In this document: positions 35,401-43,213 of the stretch, piece by piece
How positions within the stretch are numbered: position 1 is the stretch's first letter
Layout of the letters: each line of letters starts with the position of its first letter
Assembly: GCF_000429425.1 (NCBI RefSeq)
Contig: NZ_KE386902.1
Span: forward strand, 299,481-363,480
Origin: Algoriphagus mannitolivorans DSM 15301
Lineage (GTDB): Bacteria; Bacteroidota; Bacteroidia; Cytophagales; Cyclobacteriaceae
Length of the DNA stretch: 64,000 bases
Direction of reading: 5' to 3'
Translations under genes and position numbers: made by a program
The notes under the pieces: generated by a model
Told to the model about the DNA's origin: nothing
The model's database searches: none
The model's input: only the letters and a program-made list of their open reading frames with translations

Positions 35401-35612
35401 CGGGAGCAGGTGCGGAGTGGAAAAACGGTTTGGCTTGGGTTATTATCGGTGGTTTGCTTTCCTCCATGTTCCTGACTTTGGTCGTGGTGCCTGTGATTTA
35501 TTACCTCTTTGATAGATTCCTAATCAGAATAGGAAAGTCCGATAAAAAAGAGATTCCATTGGAAGATACTCCTATCGAGGAATTTGAATCAGAAGCAGCG
35601 GCTTATGTATAA
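32454..35612 (+). CDS. RND family efflux transporter (HAE1-type, AcrB/CusA superfamily)
   Basis: The 1052-residue inner-membrane pump has 12 transmembrane helices in the usual 1+5, large loop, 1+5 pattern. GILVDDAIVVIENIYRHLE carries the paired Asp of helix 4 used for proton relay. The N-terminal FTILTLLGLFSYTQLSYELLPKMD and the loop PGAAPSEVETSVTKKIED are typical of hydrophobe/amphiphile exporters. It uses the proton gradient to expel drugs, lipids or other amphiphiles. It lacks the metal-binding Met set of heavy-metal pumps as far as I can see. It is third in the operon with the TolC-like and adaptor genes. Confidence 0.94.
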   Translation: MQITKLSIQRPTLVVVLFTILTLLGLFSYTQLSYELLPKMDTNVVTITTVYPGAAPSEVETSVTKKIEDAVASLEGIKAMNSISQESVSILTIELASGTDVDQALQEAQRKINAILGDLPDDADPPSLGKFDLDDMPIMQLAVYSDLNPAEFYDLIKNKIQPSLAKINGVAQVNMLGGTEREIKVNLDRNKLEAYGISPLMVMSKINSSNLDFPTGRLKNDEGQVLIRLAGKFHAVEDLENLVITYRNDESPIKLKEVAEVLDAFKDETILTRLNNNDAIGLTIQKQSDANAVEVSEILEKELHALEQTYSSSGLSFQISQNSSEFTLEAANDVIKDLVIAIILVALIMLLFLHSIRNAVIVMIAVPASIIATFTVMYLAGFTLNLMSLLALSLVVGILVDDAIVVIENIYRHLELGKSIAQASYDGIREIGATVVSITLVIIVVFVPLALTGGLISGIIKQFSITVAVATLFSLLVAFTLIPLLTSRFSKLEHLSKTSFFGRIVHGFEAVLDGFVDWLVGILRWGFANKFATLAITFGLFIGSFFLIAGGWIGSEFVSQGDRGEFILRLELPKDATLEQTNYKTQEVESYLRSLPEVTEVFTKVGISSGQYTGSQSSPYTAEVSVKLVPKGQRSLSGPDYARNVENYLEENIVGAEYTAVPVSILGTANDAPIQVIVSGPDRDSVAVTADKIMGILEGIRGTRKITSSLESGNPEIRVEVDRLKMNEVGLSLDQVGGTLQVAFNGNEDSKYTDGEYEYDIQIRLNEFDRKNIADVQNITFLNSRGQLIKLDQFAQVTQSEGPTKLERRDRVGSVKVSSQVAGVPSGTVGAELQTAIAQLKLPPQVEINFEGDMKNQSEGFGSLGIALIASILLIYLIMVALYDSYVYPLVVMFSLPMALIGSLLALALSKSTLSIFSIMGLIMLMGLVAKNAILLVDFTNQLKAAGVEVRRALEKAVQIRFRPILMTTLAMVIGMMPIALASGAGAEWKNGLAWVIIGGLLSSMFLTLVVVPVIYYLFDRFLIRIGKSDKKEIPLEDTPIEEFESEAAAYV

Positions 35613-35658
35613 GCAATTTTCTTTCAAGAATTGATATAAAAACAGATAAGGAACTGAA

Positions 35659-35889
35659 ATGAAACACGTAAAAGAGCTTCGAAAAATTTCCAAGGTCTTC
35701 CAACAATATGGAATTCAACTAACTGGTAAGCGAAAGTTTGCCTCGTTTGAGGGCGACCTGAAAATGGATAAAATCTTTGTAAATGGATTGATTTACGAAT
35801 TGGAATTTGAGCTACGCAAGGAGCTGGACGATGAAAAAGTTTCCGGTATCCAAGCACCGGCTCAAGTGATTGAGTTGTTGATAAGTTGA
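35659..35889 (+). CDS. acyl-carrier-protein-like small protein without the phosphopantetheine serine
   Basis: The 76-residue protein follows the RND gene by 46 bases and shares its terminator. From residue 33 it tracks the ACP pattern of helix II, loop and helix III: DLKMDKIFVNGLIYELEFEL, then KELDDEKVSGIQAPAQVIELL. It aligns with the DLGxDSLDxVELIMxxEEEF..IxDEEAEKIxTVxDAIxYI pattern of carrier proteins. The Ser of DSL is Lys here, so a phosphopantetheine arm could not be attached. It may be a degenerate carrier or a structural or regulatory partner. The fold is an inference from pattern only. Confidence 0.55.
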   Translation: MKHVKELRKISKVFQQYGIQLTGKRKFASFEGDLKMDKIFVNGLIYELEFELRKELDDEKVSGIQAPAQVIELLIS

Positions 35890-35893
35890 TGGG

Positions 35894-35924
35894 AAAAGCC
35901 CGGTTTGTTAACCGGGCTTTTTTG
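35894..35924 (+). terminator. terminator of the efflux operon
   Basis: AAGCCCGGTT pairs with AACCGGGCTT (10 bp, loop TGTT) followed by Ts. It lies within 20 bases of the stop of the ACP-like gene. Confidence 0.9.
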
Positions 35925-35939
35925 ATTTTGCAAGACTGC

Positions 35940-36599
35940 CTAATCTACCTTAATGTCAGAAATCCACAGCGTGCGATTTCCTTCTGCATTTTTATGGGTG
36001 GTCACAAATTTCAAAGGACCATGAGTCTCTACCTGCTCCCAGGTAGTTGGTCTGCCTTCTGGACCATTTCCTCTTCGGAATACCCATTCGATAATCATGT
36101 TGTTTTCGTCCAAAAACAAGTCATAAGCATCTCCTGGAGTATAGCCCATTCCTGATGCTTTCGGCTCCCCTGATTGGTAAAGGATGGTCAATTTGGTTGA
36201 GTTTTGACCTCCTATGGGAGAGCTGACATTTTCTTCTACTTCATAGGTATATCCAGTATCCCAGGCCAGTTGAAAAGGCATCATCGCCCAATATTTATCA
36301 TTGATAAAGGCTCCGTCTTGCTTGGGAAGTGAATCTGCCGTAAGGCTGTAAGTGAATGTGGTGTCTGGCCCGGAATAGTCCACGGTACTATCCTTTATGT
36401 TCCATTTCCAGTATCTGGAAAACACCGTCACAGAATCCCGCTGTACATTCCAAGTGTAGGCGATAGAATTGACTTGATCGAAATTATCAAATCCGTAAGC
36501 TTTGGCCACTTTCATGGGAAGCGTATCAGGAATCTCTTCTTTTGGTGAACATGCATACAGAAGAATAATAGATAGAAATAGGGTGAAGATGTTTTTCAT
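35940..36599 (-). CDS. lipoprotein of unknown function (DUF6503-like)
   Basis: The 219-residue product has a lipobox LLYAC (Cys17) and a mature part starting KEEIPDTLPMKVAKAYGFDNF. It then has an antiparallel beta-rich body with repeated Trp-Asn/Trp-Lys strands (YTWNVQRDS, RYWKWNIKD). The K-A-Y-G-F-D-N-F plus W-x-W pattern reminds me of DUF6503-type proteins and of LolA/outer-membrane lipoprotein-sorting folds. It has no catalytic motif. It is alone on the reverse strand, convergent with the efflux operon. Confidence 0.68.
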   Translation of the reverse strand: MKNIFTLFLSIILLYACSPKEEIPDTLPMKVAKAYGFDNFDQVNSIAYTWNVQRDSVTVFSRYWKWNIKDSTVDYSGPDTTFTYSLTADSLPKQDGAFINDKYWAMMPFQLAWDTGYTYEVEENVSSPIGGQNSTKLTILYQSGEPKASGMGYTPGDAYDLFLDENNMIIEWVFRRGNGPEGRPTTWEQVETHGPLKFVTTHKNAEGNRTLWISDIKVD

Positions 36600-36665
36600 A
36601 GAATAATATGGATAGAGGTCTAAGCTACTGATATTTAGTCTGGTTTTAAAAGGAGTGTTTTAAAT

Positions 36666-36826
36666 TTAATTTTTAAGTATATCGGCTTTCTTGCCAGTTG
36701 GCCGTACACTATGAATAAAATCCCACTTGAAGTTCAGTTTTAGTCAGCTTCGGTCTTTGGTCTTCGGACTTCCGACCGCCAAACCAAAGGAATTTTGGAT
36801 TGTGGTGCAATTGTGGATAATCATAT
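36666..36826. repeat. 161-bp dispersed intergenic repeat, copy B
   Basis: This is the second copy of the repeat at 26410-26570, in the same orientation and without gaps. It lies between the start of the DUF6503-like gene and the end of the acetoacetate-decarboxylase-like gene. The rest of the 36600-36857 gap is AT-rich with nothing else recognisable. Confidence 0.85.
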
Positions 36827-36857
36827 TAATTTTTCAGTGTTACGAAAATTAACAGGA

Positions 36858-37538
36858 TCAACCGACCTCATCTTTGAAAATTGCTTCTGGCAATTCCAGA
36901 TTGAAAGGATTAACCTTCAGGGCAAATAGAGGTTTTTGCAGGCGAATGTCTGGGAAATATTTCGGATCAAGCTCAAGTTTTTTGACTTTGGCGAATTTAC
37001 CCCAGCCAGTAATCATTGGTTTAGTAAAGTATTTCAGTTCATTCCAGGTTTGGCAGAGCTGCATAGGGAAGAAAACAGTAGAAATAGGAATAGCAATTCC
37101 TTTGCTTTCCACCTCTAATGAAAACACGCGATGGTCTCGATGATACAGGGTGATTTGATCCCAATTCCTTGATTTTTCCCAAATTATAGGGAGAATTTCT
37201 TTGGGCAGTCCCCAGTTATTTTGCCCATTTATAGCACTTGGTTCCGAGTCTGTGTAAATTTTGGTAATCGCCTGCATTTTGGATTTTCGAAATTTCCCAG
37301 GCATGAACACGAGTTCTTGAAAGGGCCCCACGGGAGATGAGGTGTAATTGACCATCATTACGAATCCGAGCCCTCCTTTGAATTTCCCTTTTAAACTTGC
37401 AGGTAGCATGCCGTGCTCTTCCACCCAGGCTTTTTTGAATTTATACATCAAAATGACTGCTTCCCCTGAAAGTTTCCATGGGGCAGGTGCCTTTTTGACC
37501 AAATGTCGGTTTGCCAATTTGGAACTTACGTCAAGCAT
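36858..37538 (-). CDS. acetoacetate decarboxylase-like protein
   Basis: ATG 37538 is used because it is the first after the overlapping SDR coding sequence; an earlier start would sit deep in that gene. The 226 residues resemble the acetoacetate decarboxylase superfamily. They have GFVMMVNYTSSPVGPFQELVFMPG, then NNWGLPKEI, where the Lys after WGxP corresponds to the Schiff-base region. The superfamily includes decarboxylases and also aldolase/dehydratase enzymes on keto acids. Its place after an SDR and a sugar-acid-type dehydratase supports action on a 2-keto sugar acid, which is an inference. The gene overlaps the SDR stop by 8 bases. Confidence 0.72.
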   Translation of the reverse strand: MLDVSSKLANRHLVKKAPAPWKLSGEAVILMYKFKKAWVEEHGMLPASLKGKFKGGLGFVMMVNYTSSPVGPFQELVFMPGKFRKSKMQAITKIYTDSEPSAINGQNNWGLPKEILPIIWEKSRNWDQITLYHRDHRVFSLEVESKGIAIPISTVFFPMQLCQTWNELKYFTKPMITGWGKFAKVKKLELDPKYFPDIRLQKPLFALKVNPFNLELPEAIFKDEVG

Positions 37539-38292
37539 AGGGAGATGGGCTAATGGATGTCCAGCCACCGTCAATGATCAGTGTCTGTCCGGTGATGTGT
37601 CGGGCGGAATCAGATAGCAAAAAGGCAGCAGCTTCAGCGATATCAGTCGTGGAGGCAGGGCGACCCAAAGGAGTCAAATTCGACCAGGTCTTGGCATAGT
37701 CCGGATCTGAGGTAGTCCTTTCGGTCAAAGTCGCCCCCGGGGCAATGGTGTTGATCCGGATTCCGAATGGGGCTAATTCCAGAACAAGGTTTTTGGCAAG
37801 CATTTCCACGGCCGCCTTGCTCATGGCATAGGCAGCAAGATTTTCATGGCTCTGATGTGCAGTCACAGATGAAGTGTAGAGGATAGATCCTCCGTTTTCC
37901 TGATCCTTCATCACTCTAGCCACAGCTTGAGTCAGACAGAATGTCCCAAGCTGATTGACCCGCATCACTTCCAGGAAATCCTCTCGTGAATAGCTCAAAA
38001 AATCTCCAAAAAGGGTGATTCCGGCATTACAGACTACCTGGTCAATCCTTCCGAAGTTTTTCAGGGCCAATTCAAGCAGCTCCTGTATTACCTGTTCGGA
38101 TGCGGAATCTCCAGAGCATCCCAAAACTGTCCCCTTTCCCATTTTGGAAAGATTGGCTACAGCTTCCTCAGTCAGGCTTTTTTCCAGGTCATTCAAAATA
38201 ACCATGGAACCTCCATCCAGAAGTTTTCGGGCGATTTCCAGACCTATTCCCTGTCCGGCGCCGGTGACGAGGGCTACTTTTGGGATTTTCAT
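37531..38292 (-). CDS. short-chain dehydrogenase/reductase (SDR)
   Basis: The 253-residue classical SDR has a TGAGQGIG cofactor motif (residues 11-18), NAGIT in the middle, catalytic Ser in YTSSV, Tyr and Lys in YAMSK, and IRINTIAPGAT. The C-terminus HITGQTLIIDGGW is typical. It oxidises or reduces a sugar or sugar-acid hydroxyl using NAD(P). It lies 41 bases after the dehydratase gene and overlaps the next gene, so the three form one operon. The substrate is unknown. Confidence 0.9.
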   Translation of the reverse strand: MKIPKVALVTGAGQGIGLEIARKLLDGGSMVILNDLEKSLTEEAVANLSKMGKGTVLGCSGDSASEQVIQELLELALKNFGRIDQVVCNAGITLFGDFLSYSREDFLEVMRVNQLGTFCLTQAVARVMKDQENGGSILYTSSVTAHQSHENLAAYAMSKAAVEMLAKNLVLELAPFGIRINTIAPGATLTERTTSDPDYAKTWSNLTPLGRPASTTDIAEAAAFLLSDSARHITGQTLIIDGGWTSISPSPYA

Positions 38293-38333
38293 ATGCTTTA
38301 TATTAAACCCTTGGAGGGTTTGCTTGACTTATC

Positions 38334-40052
38334 TTAATGAGAATCTCTTTTCACTTCCGATCCGGAACTTCCTTGCAGAAAATCAAAATCGACACCTTCA
38401 TGCGCTTGATTGACTTTGTCTAAGAAGAGATTCACATAGCCACGTTCGTAGGGAAGTTGGGTTGGTATGAAAGTTTCTCTTCTTTTATCAAACTCCTCCT
38501 CTGAGATCAGAAGATTCAAAGTTCGGTTAGGAACGTCAAGCTCAATCAAATCTCCATTCTGGACAAAAGCCAAGGGACCTCCGATAGCAGACTCAGGGGA
38601 AACATGAAGGACTACTGTTCCAAAGCCGGTTCCACTCATCCTGCCGTCAGAGATTCTTACCATATCTTTTACGCCTTTCTCCAGAAGCTTTTTCGGGAGA
38701 CCCATATTCCCTACCTCGGGCATGCCAGGGTAGCCTTTGGGTCCGACATTTTTCAAAACCATCACGCAGTTTTCGTCGATATCCAAATTTGGATCATCCA
38801 CCTTGGCCTTGTATTCATCAATATTTTCGAAGACCACTGCTCGGCCTTTGTGCTTCAACAGGCTAGGAGTAGCTGCTGAAGGCTTCAGCACAGCTCCGTT
38901 GGGACAAAGGTTCCCCTTGAGTACCGCAATTCCGGATTCAGGTTTGATGGGATTTTCCAAGGTGCCAATCAGGTTTCTGTCCCAGCATTCAGCTTTGGCG
39001 ATATTTTCACCGATGGTTTTCCCGTTGACGGTCAAGGCATCTCGGTGGAGTTGTTTTTGGATTTCTTTCATGACGGCAGGCATGCCTCCGGCATAAAATA
39101 GGTCTTCTACCCAATGTTCTCCCGAAGGCTGAACATTGGCGATTAGGGGGATTTTGGAAGAGAAATGATCAAAATCCGTGAGATCAATTTCTACACCTAT
39201 TCTTTTGGCAATGGCTGTCAAATGAAGGATGAAATTGGTTGAACCTCCAATAGCGGCATTAACCATAATGGCGTTTTCAAAGGCCTGCCGGGTAAGAATT
39301 TTGTCCATAGTCAAGTCTTCTTTGACCATTTCCACGATTCGCATTCCGGCAAGATGTGCCAAAACCTTTCTCCTGGAATCCGCAGCAGGTATGGTGGCAT
39401 TGTCTGGAAGAGCAAGTCCCAAAGCTTCTACCATGGCTGCCATGGTGGAGGCGGTTCCCATAGGGGCGCAGTGACCTATGGATCGGGACATGGAGGATTC
39501 TACCTCGATCATGTCTTCTTGGGTTAGTTTTCCCACTTTGTAATCCTCGGCAAATCTCCAGATGTCGGAAGTGCCGATCTTTTTACCTCGGAATCGTCCG
39601 ATCAGCATAGGGCCTCCAGACAAGACTAAAGTAGGAAGATTGACAGATGCAGCGCCCATGACTAAGGAGGGGGTTGTTTTATCACAACCGCACATCAGGA
39701 TCACGCCATCCATAGGATTGGCACGGATGCTTTCCTCCACGTCCATAGAGGCCAGGTTTCGGAAAAGCATGGCAGTCGGTTTGATCGAACACTCCCCCAA
39801 GGACATCACGGGGAATTCCAAAGGGAATCCTCCCGCTTCCCATATTCCACGCTTCAAGGCTTCCGCCAAGTCTCTAAAATGGGCATTGCAAGGAGTGAGT
39901 TCGGACCAAGTATTGCAAATGCCAATGACTGGCTTTTCTCCATTAAAAAGGTGATGGGGTAGACCCTGGTTTTTCATCCAGGATCTGTAAATAATACCGT
40001 CTTTTCCGGTACGCCCGTACCATTCTTGGCTACGGAGTTTTTTCTTGGTCAT
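38334..40052 (-). CDS. IlvD/Edd family dehydratase, sugar-acid type
   Basis: The 572-residue iron-sulfur dehydratase has the three cluster cysteines in CNTWSELTPC, CGCDKTTP and GHCAPMGTAS. It has the Mg/substrate block PMDGVILMCGCDKT. The insert GRFRGKKIGTSDIWRFAEDY and the length of ~570 are closer to L-arabinonate/D-xylonate-type sugar-acid dehydratases than to biosynthetic IlvD, and no branched-chain genes are nearby. It would turn an aldonic acid into a 2-keto-3-deoxy acid. It is the first gene of the operon with the SDR and the acetoacetate-decarboxylase-like protein. Confidence 0.88.
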   Translation of the reverse strand: MTKKKLRSQEWYGRTGKDGIIYRSWMKNQGLPHHLFNGEKPVIGICNTWSELTPCNAHFRDLAEALKRGIWEAGGFPLEFPVMSLGECSIKPTAMLFRNLASMDVEESIRANPMDGVILMCGCDKTTPSLVMGAASVNLPTLVLSGGPMLIGRFRGKKIGTSDIWRFAEDYKVGKLTQEDMIEVESSMSRSIGHCAPMGTASTMAAMVEALGLALPDNATIPAADSRRKVLAHLAGMRIVEMVKEDLTMDKILTRQAFENAIMVNAAIGGSTNFILHLTAIAKRIGVEIDLTDFDHFSSKIPLIANVQPSGEHWVEDLFYAGGMPAVMKEIQKQLHRDALTVNGKTIGENIAKAECWDRNLIGTLENPIKPESGIAVLKGNLCPNGAVLKPSAATPSLLKHKGRAVVFENIDEYKAKVDDPNLDIDENCVMVLKNVGPKGYPGMPEVGNMGLPKKLLEKGVKDMVRISDGRMSGTGFGTVVLHVSPESAIGGPLAFVQNGDLIELDVPNRTLNLLISEEEFDKRRETFIPTQLPYERGYVNLFLDKVNQAHEGVDFDFLQGSSGSEVKRDSH

Positions 40053-40142
40053 AGGTTAACTGGGTTGAGATAATTTGGCAAGAAGTTACCAAAAATTCAA
40101 TTAACCCGACTTCAAAATCATAGAAAACAAAAGAATCTATGG

Positions 40143-41216
40143 TTAATTATCCAAGCCCTCGATTTCATCTAAGGCCATTTGGAGGGCTTCAATATTGATT
40201 GTGAATTCTGTAATAATTGTGTTGGCAGAATCTCCCTGGTTGAGCGTGTAATAATAGGGAAGTCCCAATACAGACGCCAAATTAAAGTAGCACTGGGTGA
40301 GGGAATCCCCGGCATTTCTCAATTCCAAAACCTTGGATGTCTTGGGTAGAAAAATCATGTTGGTCAAGGCGGCTCCATGGAGGGAGACGAGAACTTGCGT
40401 TTCTGCCATGAGCTGAATCTGCTGCACAAAATTTAGCCTCTCAGCATGGTAAATCTCATAGCCTCTTTTTTTCAACAAGACTTCAACATCAGGTTCGTTA
40501 TGGGCCTTCCGCTTTAGGGCTAGACTTCTGGAAATATAGACTTTCCTCCAAGGTTCCTTCAAGATAGTTTTGGCCAGCCTTTCTCTGGTATTTAAGGTTC
40601 TTTCCACATGAAAATGTGGGAAAGGGGCTGTTTTGGCAGTCAGGATCAAGAGGTCCACTTGAAGGTTTACATTGGATTTATAATAAATGACCCGAAGGCC
40701 AAGGAGATCCAATGACTGGGTGACGAAGCTCAAACTTTTGTAAGATTCTGGTAAGATTAGTGGGCATTCAGGATCTTTTTCCAAACCTTCCCAAATTCGG
40801 GGTAGGCAGTCTGCTATCCAATGGAAGTAGTTAGGACTCCATTCGTCAATCACCCACATCCCTTTTGGGATTTTTTTCCAAGATTTTGTAGCACAATAGG
40901 CTGCCCTTTTCGCAAATTGGATTGGGCCAAGCTTGGCAATATGTGTCAGGTGTGCGTAGAATTTGAATTCCCCCGGGGAAAAAACTGTGTCTTGTAAAAT
41001 CCAGGCATTTTTAATAAAAACTGGATGCTGCCTTTCAAAAGATGCTTTAATGGAGTTATTGAATAAAGGCAAATCCTTGGGGTCAAGGTTTACAGGGAGT
41101 TTTCGCTGAACTGTGATTTCTTGGCGCAAGGGAAAAGTGAGTTTGAAAGGAAAAGGGAGCCGAACTCCCTTTTTGATTCCATTAAGACAATCTTTCGATT
41201 TTTGCCCCGAGGGCAT
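40143..41216 (-). CDS. glycosyltransferase family 61 protein
   Basis: ATG 41216 is chosen to limit overlap with murA to 35 bases; the longer frame to 41285 lies inside murA and is unlikely. The ~357-residue protein carries the GT61 (DUF563) signs: WVIDEWSPNYFHWIADCLPR in the middle, VYISRSLALKRKAHNE, and the C-terminal LVSLHGAALTNMIFLP. These enzymes transfer xylose or N-acetylglucosamine-type sugars to cell-surface glycans. There is no membrane segment. Sharing an operon with murA suggests envelope synthesis, perhaps O-antigen or capsule. Confidence 0.82.
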   Translation of the reverse strand: MPSGQKSKDCLNGIKKGVRLPFPFKLTFPLRQEITVQRKLPVNLDPKDLPLFNNSIKASFERQHPVFIKNAWILQDTVFSPGEFKFYAHLTHIAKLGPIQFAKRAAYCATKSWKKIPKGMWVIDEWSPNYFHWIADCLPRIWEGLEKDPECPLILPESYKSLSFVTQSLDLLGLRVIYYKSNVNLQVDLLILTAKTAPFPHFHVERTLNTRERLAKTILKEPWRKVYISRSLALKRKAHNEPDVEVLLKKRGYEIYHAERLNFVQQIQLMAETQVLVSLHGAALTNMIFLPKTSKVLELRNAGDSLTQCYFNLASVLGLPYYYTLNQGDSANTIITEFTINIEALQMALDEIEGLDN

Positions 41217-42489
41217 TAAGTCTTTCGTCAATATTTTGGTAACCCCGATCAATTTGCTCAATGTTGTCGATGATGGAAATACCATTGGCCGACAAAGCAG
41301 CGATCAGCAAGGCTACACCGGCACGGATGTCTGGAGAAGTCATCCGGATTCCTCTCAGCGGATATTTTCTATCCAATCCGATCACTGTTGCACGGTGAGG
41401 ATCGCAAAGGATAATCTGTGCTCCCATGTCGATCAATTTGTCCACAAAGAACAAGCGGGATTCAAACATTTTTTGGTGTACAAGTACTGTCCCTTTGGCT
41501 TGCGTAGCCGTTACCAATACGATGGAAAGCAAGTCTGGAGTGAAACCAGGCCAAATCTGATCTGCAATAGTCAAGATGGACCCATCAATGAACGTTTCGA
41601 TTTCATAATGCTTCTGAGCCGGGATATAGATGTCATCTCCTCGGAATTCCAGCTGAATACCCATTCTTCGGAAGGTTTCCGGAATGATACCCAATCGGTG
41701 AATCTGGCAGTCTTTGATCGTGATTTCGGACTGAGTCATGGCTGCAAGTCCGATGAAAGAGCCAATCTCGATCATATCCGGAAGCATGGTGTGCTCAGTT
41801 CCGCCTAAAGATTTTACCCCTTCAATATTCAGCAAGTTGGATCCTACTCCTGTGATTTTAGCTCCCATGCGGTTGAGCATGTCGCATAGCTGCTGCAAGT
41901 AAGGCTCACAGGCAGCATTGTAGATAGTAGTTTTTCCTTCGGCCAAAACTGCCGCCATGACAATATTAGCCGTCCCGGTAACCGACGCCTCGTCGAGAAG
42001 CATGTAGGTGCCTTTCAGGTTTTTGCCGTCGATATGGAAGATCTCGTTTTTGGCATCGTAGTGGAATTGGGCTCCTAATTTCTGGAATCCAAAAAAGTGG
42101 GTATCCATTCTTCTGCGGCCGATTTTATCTCCTCCCGGTTTGGAAAGTTTTCCTTTTCCGAACCTTGACAAAAGTGGGCCTAAGATCATCACAGAGCCAC
42201 GAAGAGAGGAGGCCTTTTTCAGGAAGTCTTCTGTTTCCAAATAATCCAATTTGACTTCGTCAGCCTTGAAACTGTAGGACTCTGGGCCTAGTTTGGTCAC
42301 TTTGACACCCATGTCTGCCAAAAGCTCGATGAGCTTATTGACATCCCGGATATTGGGAACTTTATGGATGGTGACTACTTCTGGGGTGAGGAGTACTGCA
42401 CAAAGTATCTGCAACGCCTCATTTTTTGCTCCTTGGGGGATGATTTCACCTTTCAGGCGGGTGCCTCCGGTGACTCTAAAAGATGCCAT
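41182..42489 (-). CDS. murA: UDP-N-acetylglucosamine 1-carboxyvinyltransferase
   Basis: The 435-residue protein is a full-length EPSP-synthase-fold enzyme that adds enolpyruvate to UDP-GlcNAc, the first committed step of peptidoglycan synthesis. Conserved blocks include KNEALQILCAVLLTPE, the loop KPGGDKIGRRRMDTH, and the C-terminal SPDIRAGVALLIAALSA. In the loop the usual Cys (E. coli C115) is Asp121. This change is known from fosfomycin-insensitive MurA enzymes such as those of Mycobacterium and Chlamydia. It is 5 bases after the DUF4290 gene, in an order usual for Bacteroidota. Confidence 0.95.
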   Translation of the reverse strand: MASFRVTGGTRLKGEIIPQGAKNEALQILCAVLLTPEVVTIHKVPNIRDVNKLIELLADMGVKVTKLGPESYSFKADEVKLDYLETEDFLKKASSLRGSVMILGPLLSRFGKGKLSKPGGDKIGRRRMDTHFFGFQKLGAQFHYDAKNEIFHIDGKNLKGTYMLLDEASVTGTANIVMAAVLAEGKTTIYNAACEPYLQQLCDMLNRMGAKITGVGSNLLNIEGVKSLGGTEHTMLPDMIEIGSFIGLAAMTQSEITIKDCQIHRLGIIPETFRRMGIQLEFRGDDIYIPAQKHYEIETFIDGSILTIADQIWPGFTPDLLSIVLVTATQAKGTVLVHQKMFESRLFFVDKLIDMGAQIILCDPHRATVIGLDRKYPLRGIRMTSPDIRAGVALLIAALSANGISIIDNIEQIDRGYQNIDERLNALGAKIERLS

Positions 42490-42494
42490 TTATC

Positions 42495-43148
42495 CTATCT
42501 GCGTTTTTTGTGACCGTTTCGGTGTTTTTTACCGTGATGTTTTTTCTTGTGGGAATGAGACTCTTCCTCGATGTGAGGGATTTTGAAGTCTCTTCGGGTA
42601 TTGGATTCGAAGAGTGCATTTTCCCTTACTTTTTCCAAATCGATATGAAGCTTTCCTTTGGAGAGTGTTTTGATATCATCGATGATGATGCCATCGTCGA
42701 AATTATCCCTGTTCCAGGTAGAATGAAAGCTTCTCATCAGCTGACCGATGTAGATGATCGCATTCTCCTGCTCCTCATCATTTTCGATTTCAATGGCTTT
42801 TTCGATCAGTTTTTCGATGTTTCTGCCGTAATGTTTGAACTTGATCTCCCCTTTAGGATAGCCTACCGGAAGAGGTTTTTTGCCCAGAAGTTCTTTTTCA
42901 GGCATGGGAAAAGGCCCATCGACATCCAAGGTGAAATTCGACATGATATACAGGTCGTCCCAAAGCTTTTGGTCGTTTTCCTGTTTTAAGGACGGATTGA
43001 GTTGTTTGATGATTTCAATGACGGTGTAGGCACTTTGCGTGCGCTTTTCCCGGTCTTCAATAGCGGCCACATGATTGACCAGCTGCTGAATGTTTTTGCC
43101 GTATTCTTTCAAGATAAGTTGATGTTTTTCTGATTCGTTATGCTCCAT
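42495..43148 (-). CDS. DUF4290 domain protein
   Basis: The 217-residue soluble protein begins with EYGKNIQQLVNHVAAIEDREKR, repeats a similar helix (YGRNIEKLIEKAIEIENDEEQ) and ends in a Lys/His-rich tail (HSHKKKHHGKKHRNGHKK). The tail could bind metal or nucleic acid. DUF4290 proteins occur beside murA in many Bacteroidota and have no known function. Here the gene is between the PcrA-like helicase (65 bases) and murA (5 bases). Confidence 0.85.
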   Translation of the reverse strand: MEHNESEKHQLILKEYGKNIQQLVNHVAAIEDREKRTQSAYTVIEIIKQLNPSLKQENDQKLWDDLYIMSNFTLDVDGPFPMPEKELLGKKPLPVGYPKGEIKFKHYGRNIEKLIEKAIEIENDEEQENAIIYIGQLMRSFHSTWNRDNFDDGIIIDDIKTLSKGKLHIDLEKVRENALFESNTRRDFKIPHIEEESHSHKKKHHGKKHRNGHKKRR

Positions 43149-43213
43149 GTCACTTCCCCATTTTGCCTCATAAAAGGTAACAAAAAATCACCAAATGACA
43201 GGGAAGCAGGTGA

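Noticed and set aside
41217..41285. Extended N-terminus of the GT61 gene inside murA
   Set aside because: The extra 23 codons overlap murA by over 100 bases and show no GT61 similarity, so the later ATG was used.
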